From Nesterenkonia sp. E16_10 (lineage in GTDB: Bacteria > Actinomycetota > Actinomycetes > Actinomycetales > Micrococcaceae), in contig NZ_JADPSA010000048.1 in assembly GCF_017347085.1 (NCBI RefSeq), positions 62,001 to 126,000 on the forward strand: DNA of 64,000 nucleotides, in the 5' to 3' direction. The notes beneath the pieces were generated by a model, which was given only the letters and a program-made list of their open reading frames with translations, searched no databases and was not told the origin of the DNA. Below, one piece after another: positions 63,901 through 64,000 of this stretch (position 1 is its first letter; every line of letters begins with the position of its first letter). A program made the translations under genes and the position numbers.

Positions 63901-64000
63901 ACTTCGATCCGGCGGGCGCCTTCGCCGCCTCCTGGTACATCGGGATCAGCCGGGCGACCACGTAGTCCACGGTCGCCTCGAATCCCCACATGGAGATCTG
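60992..64000 (-). CDS. putA: Bifunctional proline dehydrogenase / glutamate-semialdehyde dehydrogenase PutA (5' end cut)
   Basis: C-terminal 1002 codons of a PutA-type enzyme oxidising proline to glutamate. The PRODH domain is partly present, with KFINLDMEEYRDLNLTIAVF (landmark NLDMEEYRDL) and IRLVKGANLAVEKV near the start. A variable linker (about 270-320) follows. The aldehyde dehydrogenase domain has LITPPWNFPLAIPAGG, INAETSGKNALVI with the catalytic Glu pattern, and the nucleophile Cys in FGHAGQKCSAAS. The reading continues past the right edge, so perhaps 150 residues are missing. It converges on the M14 gene. Confidence 0.95.
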   Translation of the reverse strand, partial: QISMWGFEATVDYVVARLIPMYQEAAKAPAGSKFINLDMEEYRDLNLTIAVFKTLLSRPELKHYEGGIVLQAYLPDALAATQELAEFANARVAAGGAGIKIRLVKGANLAVEKVHGEIAGWPQVTCESKEATDANYKLVLHWLLTEENMAGVRIGVAGHNLFDIAFAHLLGAQRGVTGQMEFEMLQGMATEQAEAVSADVGQLLLYVPAVRPAEFDVAISYLVRRLEENAASENFMSGIFDLSVDESGRSSEVFEREAQRFRGSLALLEEILSKHGHTAPSPQHTQDRSAESEQGAEAFKDDDAALPPFANEPDTDPSLPANQRWAAQAIDRASEPGWLEAQSLPEKISGDRIDELVAQARAAAEPWAARPAVERARILYRAADILAARRGHLVSIAAAEVGKSVAQTDPEISEAIDFARYYAHSALEIEQVEHARFIPDRLVLITPPWNFPLAIPAGGTFAALAAGAAVIHKPSNHTPHCSMAILDALWDAGVPREVLHGVYPFEGADGKRLVSHDGVDRVILTGASETAAMFRSWKPSLAINAETSGKNALVITPSADRDLAVADLVNSAFGHAGQKCSAASLGILVDSVYDSERFRRQLVDAASSMIVDWPSSLAATVGPLTEEPSEKLRRALTTLEPGESWLLEPKQLDDTGLLWSPGIKDGVKPGSFFHLTEVFGPVLGLMKASDLKEAIDLQNQVDFGLTGGIHSLEPSEVATWLDRVQVGNAYVNRGITGAIVQRQSFGGWKQSSVGLGSKAGGPNYVMLFGRWEDDTVGSELPAAGSAEAPLEQTVATLIESAVGSGIVSGADRAWLAAAAADDQHWWETEFGRPADRTGLGSEANIFRYLGEDVLLRVGVDATAVQVLRALIAAQRAGAEVRISACPKLPAATAKALELGSRTLQLTPTEETTGEFAEALAAGGHDRGVGVRVRMLGAVDPALRTKLADRPEVALLPDEVTASGRVELRYWLKEQAVSMTLHRFGNPARDFHRLAEELKQPVD

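Overview
The window is high-GC DNA, densely packed with overlapping ATGA/GTGA gene junctions. It looks like a chromosomal segment of an actinobacterium in the Micrococcaceae, possibly close to Nesterenkonia or Arthrobacter. Supporting signs are a C50-type carotenoid cluster with heterodimeric cyclase genes, a CopD-CtaG fusion, cysteine-free ribosomal proteins encoded together, a SigK/RskA locus and a LAXTG-sorted surface protein. The genus is inference. No rRNA, tRNA, CRISPR, phage or insertion sequence was seen.

Layout. 1-4986 (minus): an uptake block with a flavodoxin-like gene, metN-metI-metQ, and a TcyABC-like amino-acid ABC transporter whose ATPase runs off the left edge. 5031-10329 (minus): a four-gene operon encoding a small membrane protein, a CopD-CtaG fusion, a lipoprotein and a thioredoxin-NHL protein. 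10505-11968 (minus): HU, a compact candidate small RNA, and rpsN-rpmG-rpmB. 12305-22027: EamA transporter, amidase, D-2-hydroxyacid dehydrogenase with a divergent GntR regulator, aldo/keto reductase, LAXTG surface protein, thioesterase, orphan OmpR-type regulator and alanine dehydrogenase. 22076-30212: an enoyl-CoA hydratase-family gene, a CitE-like gene, a GerMN lipoprotein, and an aminotransferase followed by a branched-chain 2-oxoacid dehydrogenase (E1alpha, E1beta, E2). 30214-35442: a four-helix membrane protein, a WXG-like plus alpha/beta-hydrolase pair, purB, an acetyltransferase and a VOC protein. 35478-40151 (minus): idi-crtB-crtI-crtYe-crtYf-crtEb, with a divergent NAD-binding protein gene. 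41875-46085: fasciclin lipoprotein, sigK, rskA and a sulfite-oxidase-like molybdoenzyme. 46092-53802: aminotransferase, modA-modB, a UvrA paralogue, rlmN and a siderophore-interacting protein. 53799-57095: divergent ferric-siderophore uptake genes. 57128 to the end: amidohydrolase, PaiB-like protein, M14 carboxypeptidase and the C-terminal part of PutA.

How the genes fit together. The SigK locus is the best defined circuit. An identical bipartite element (CCATCC, 15 bases, CCGAAC) lies upstream of the fasciclin gene and again immediately upstream of the molybdoenzyme, with sigK and its anti-sigma gene between them. Molybdate uptake genes (modA-modB, no modC) lie just beyond. The carotenoid operon covers IPP isomerisation through lycopene to C50 cyclisation but lacks a GGPP synthase. 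The most notable unexplained items are the candidate small RNA at about 11036-11151 (promoter, two hairpins, U-tract terminator), the WXG-like/hydrolase pair at 30397-32613, and the 207-base antisense overlap between that hydrolase and its neighbour.
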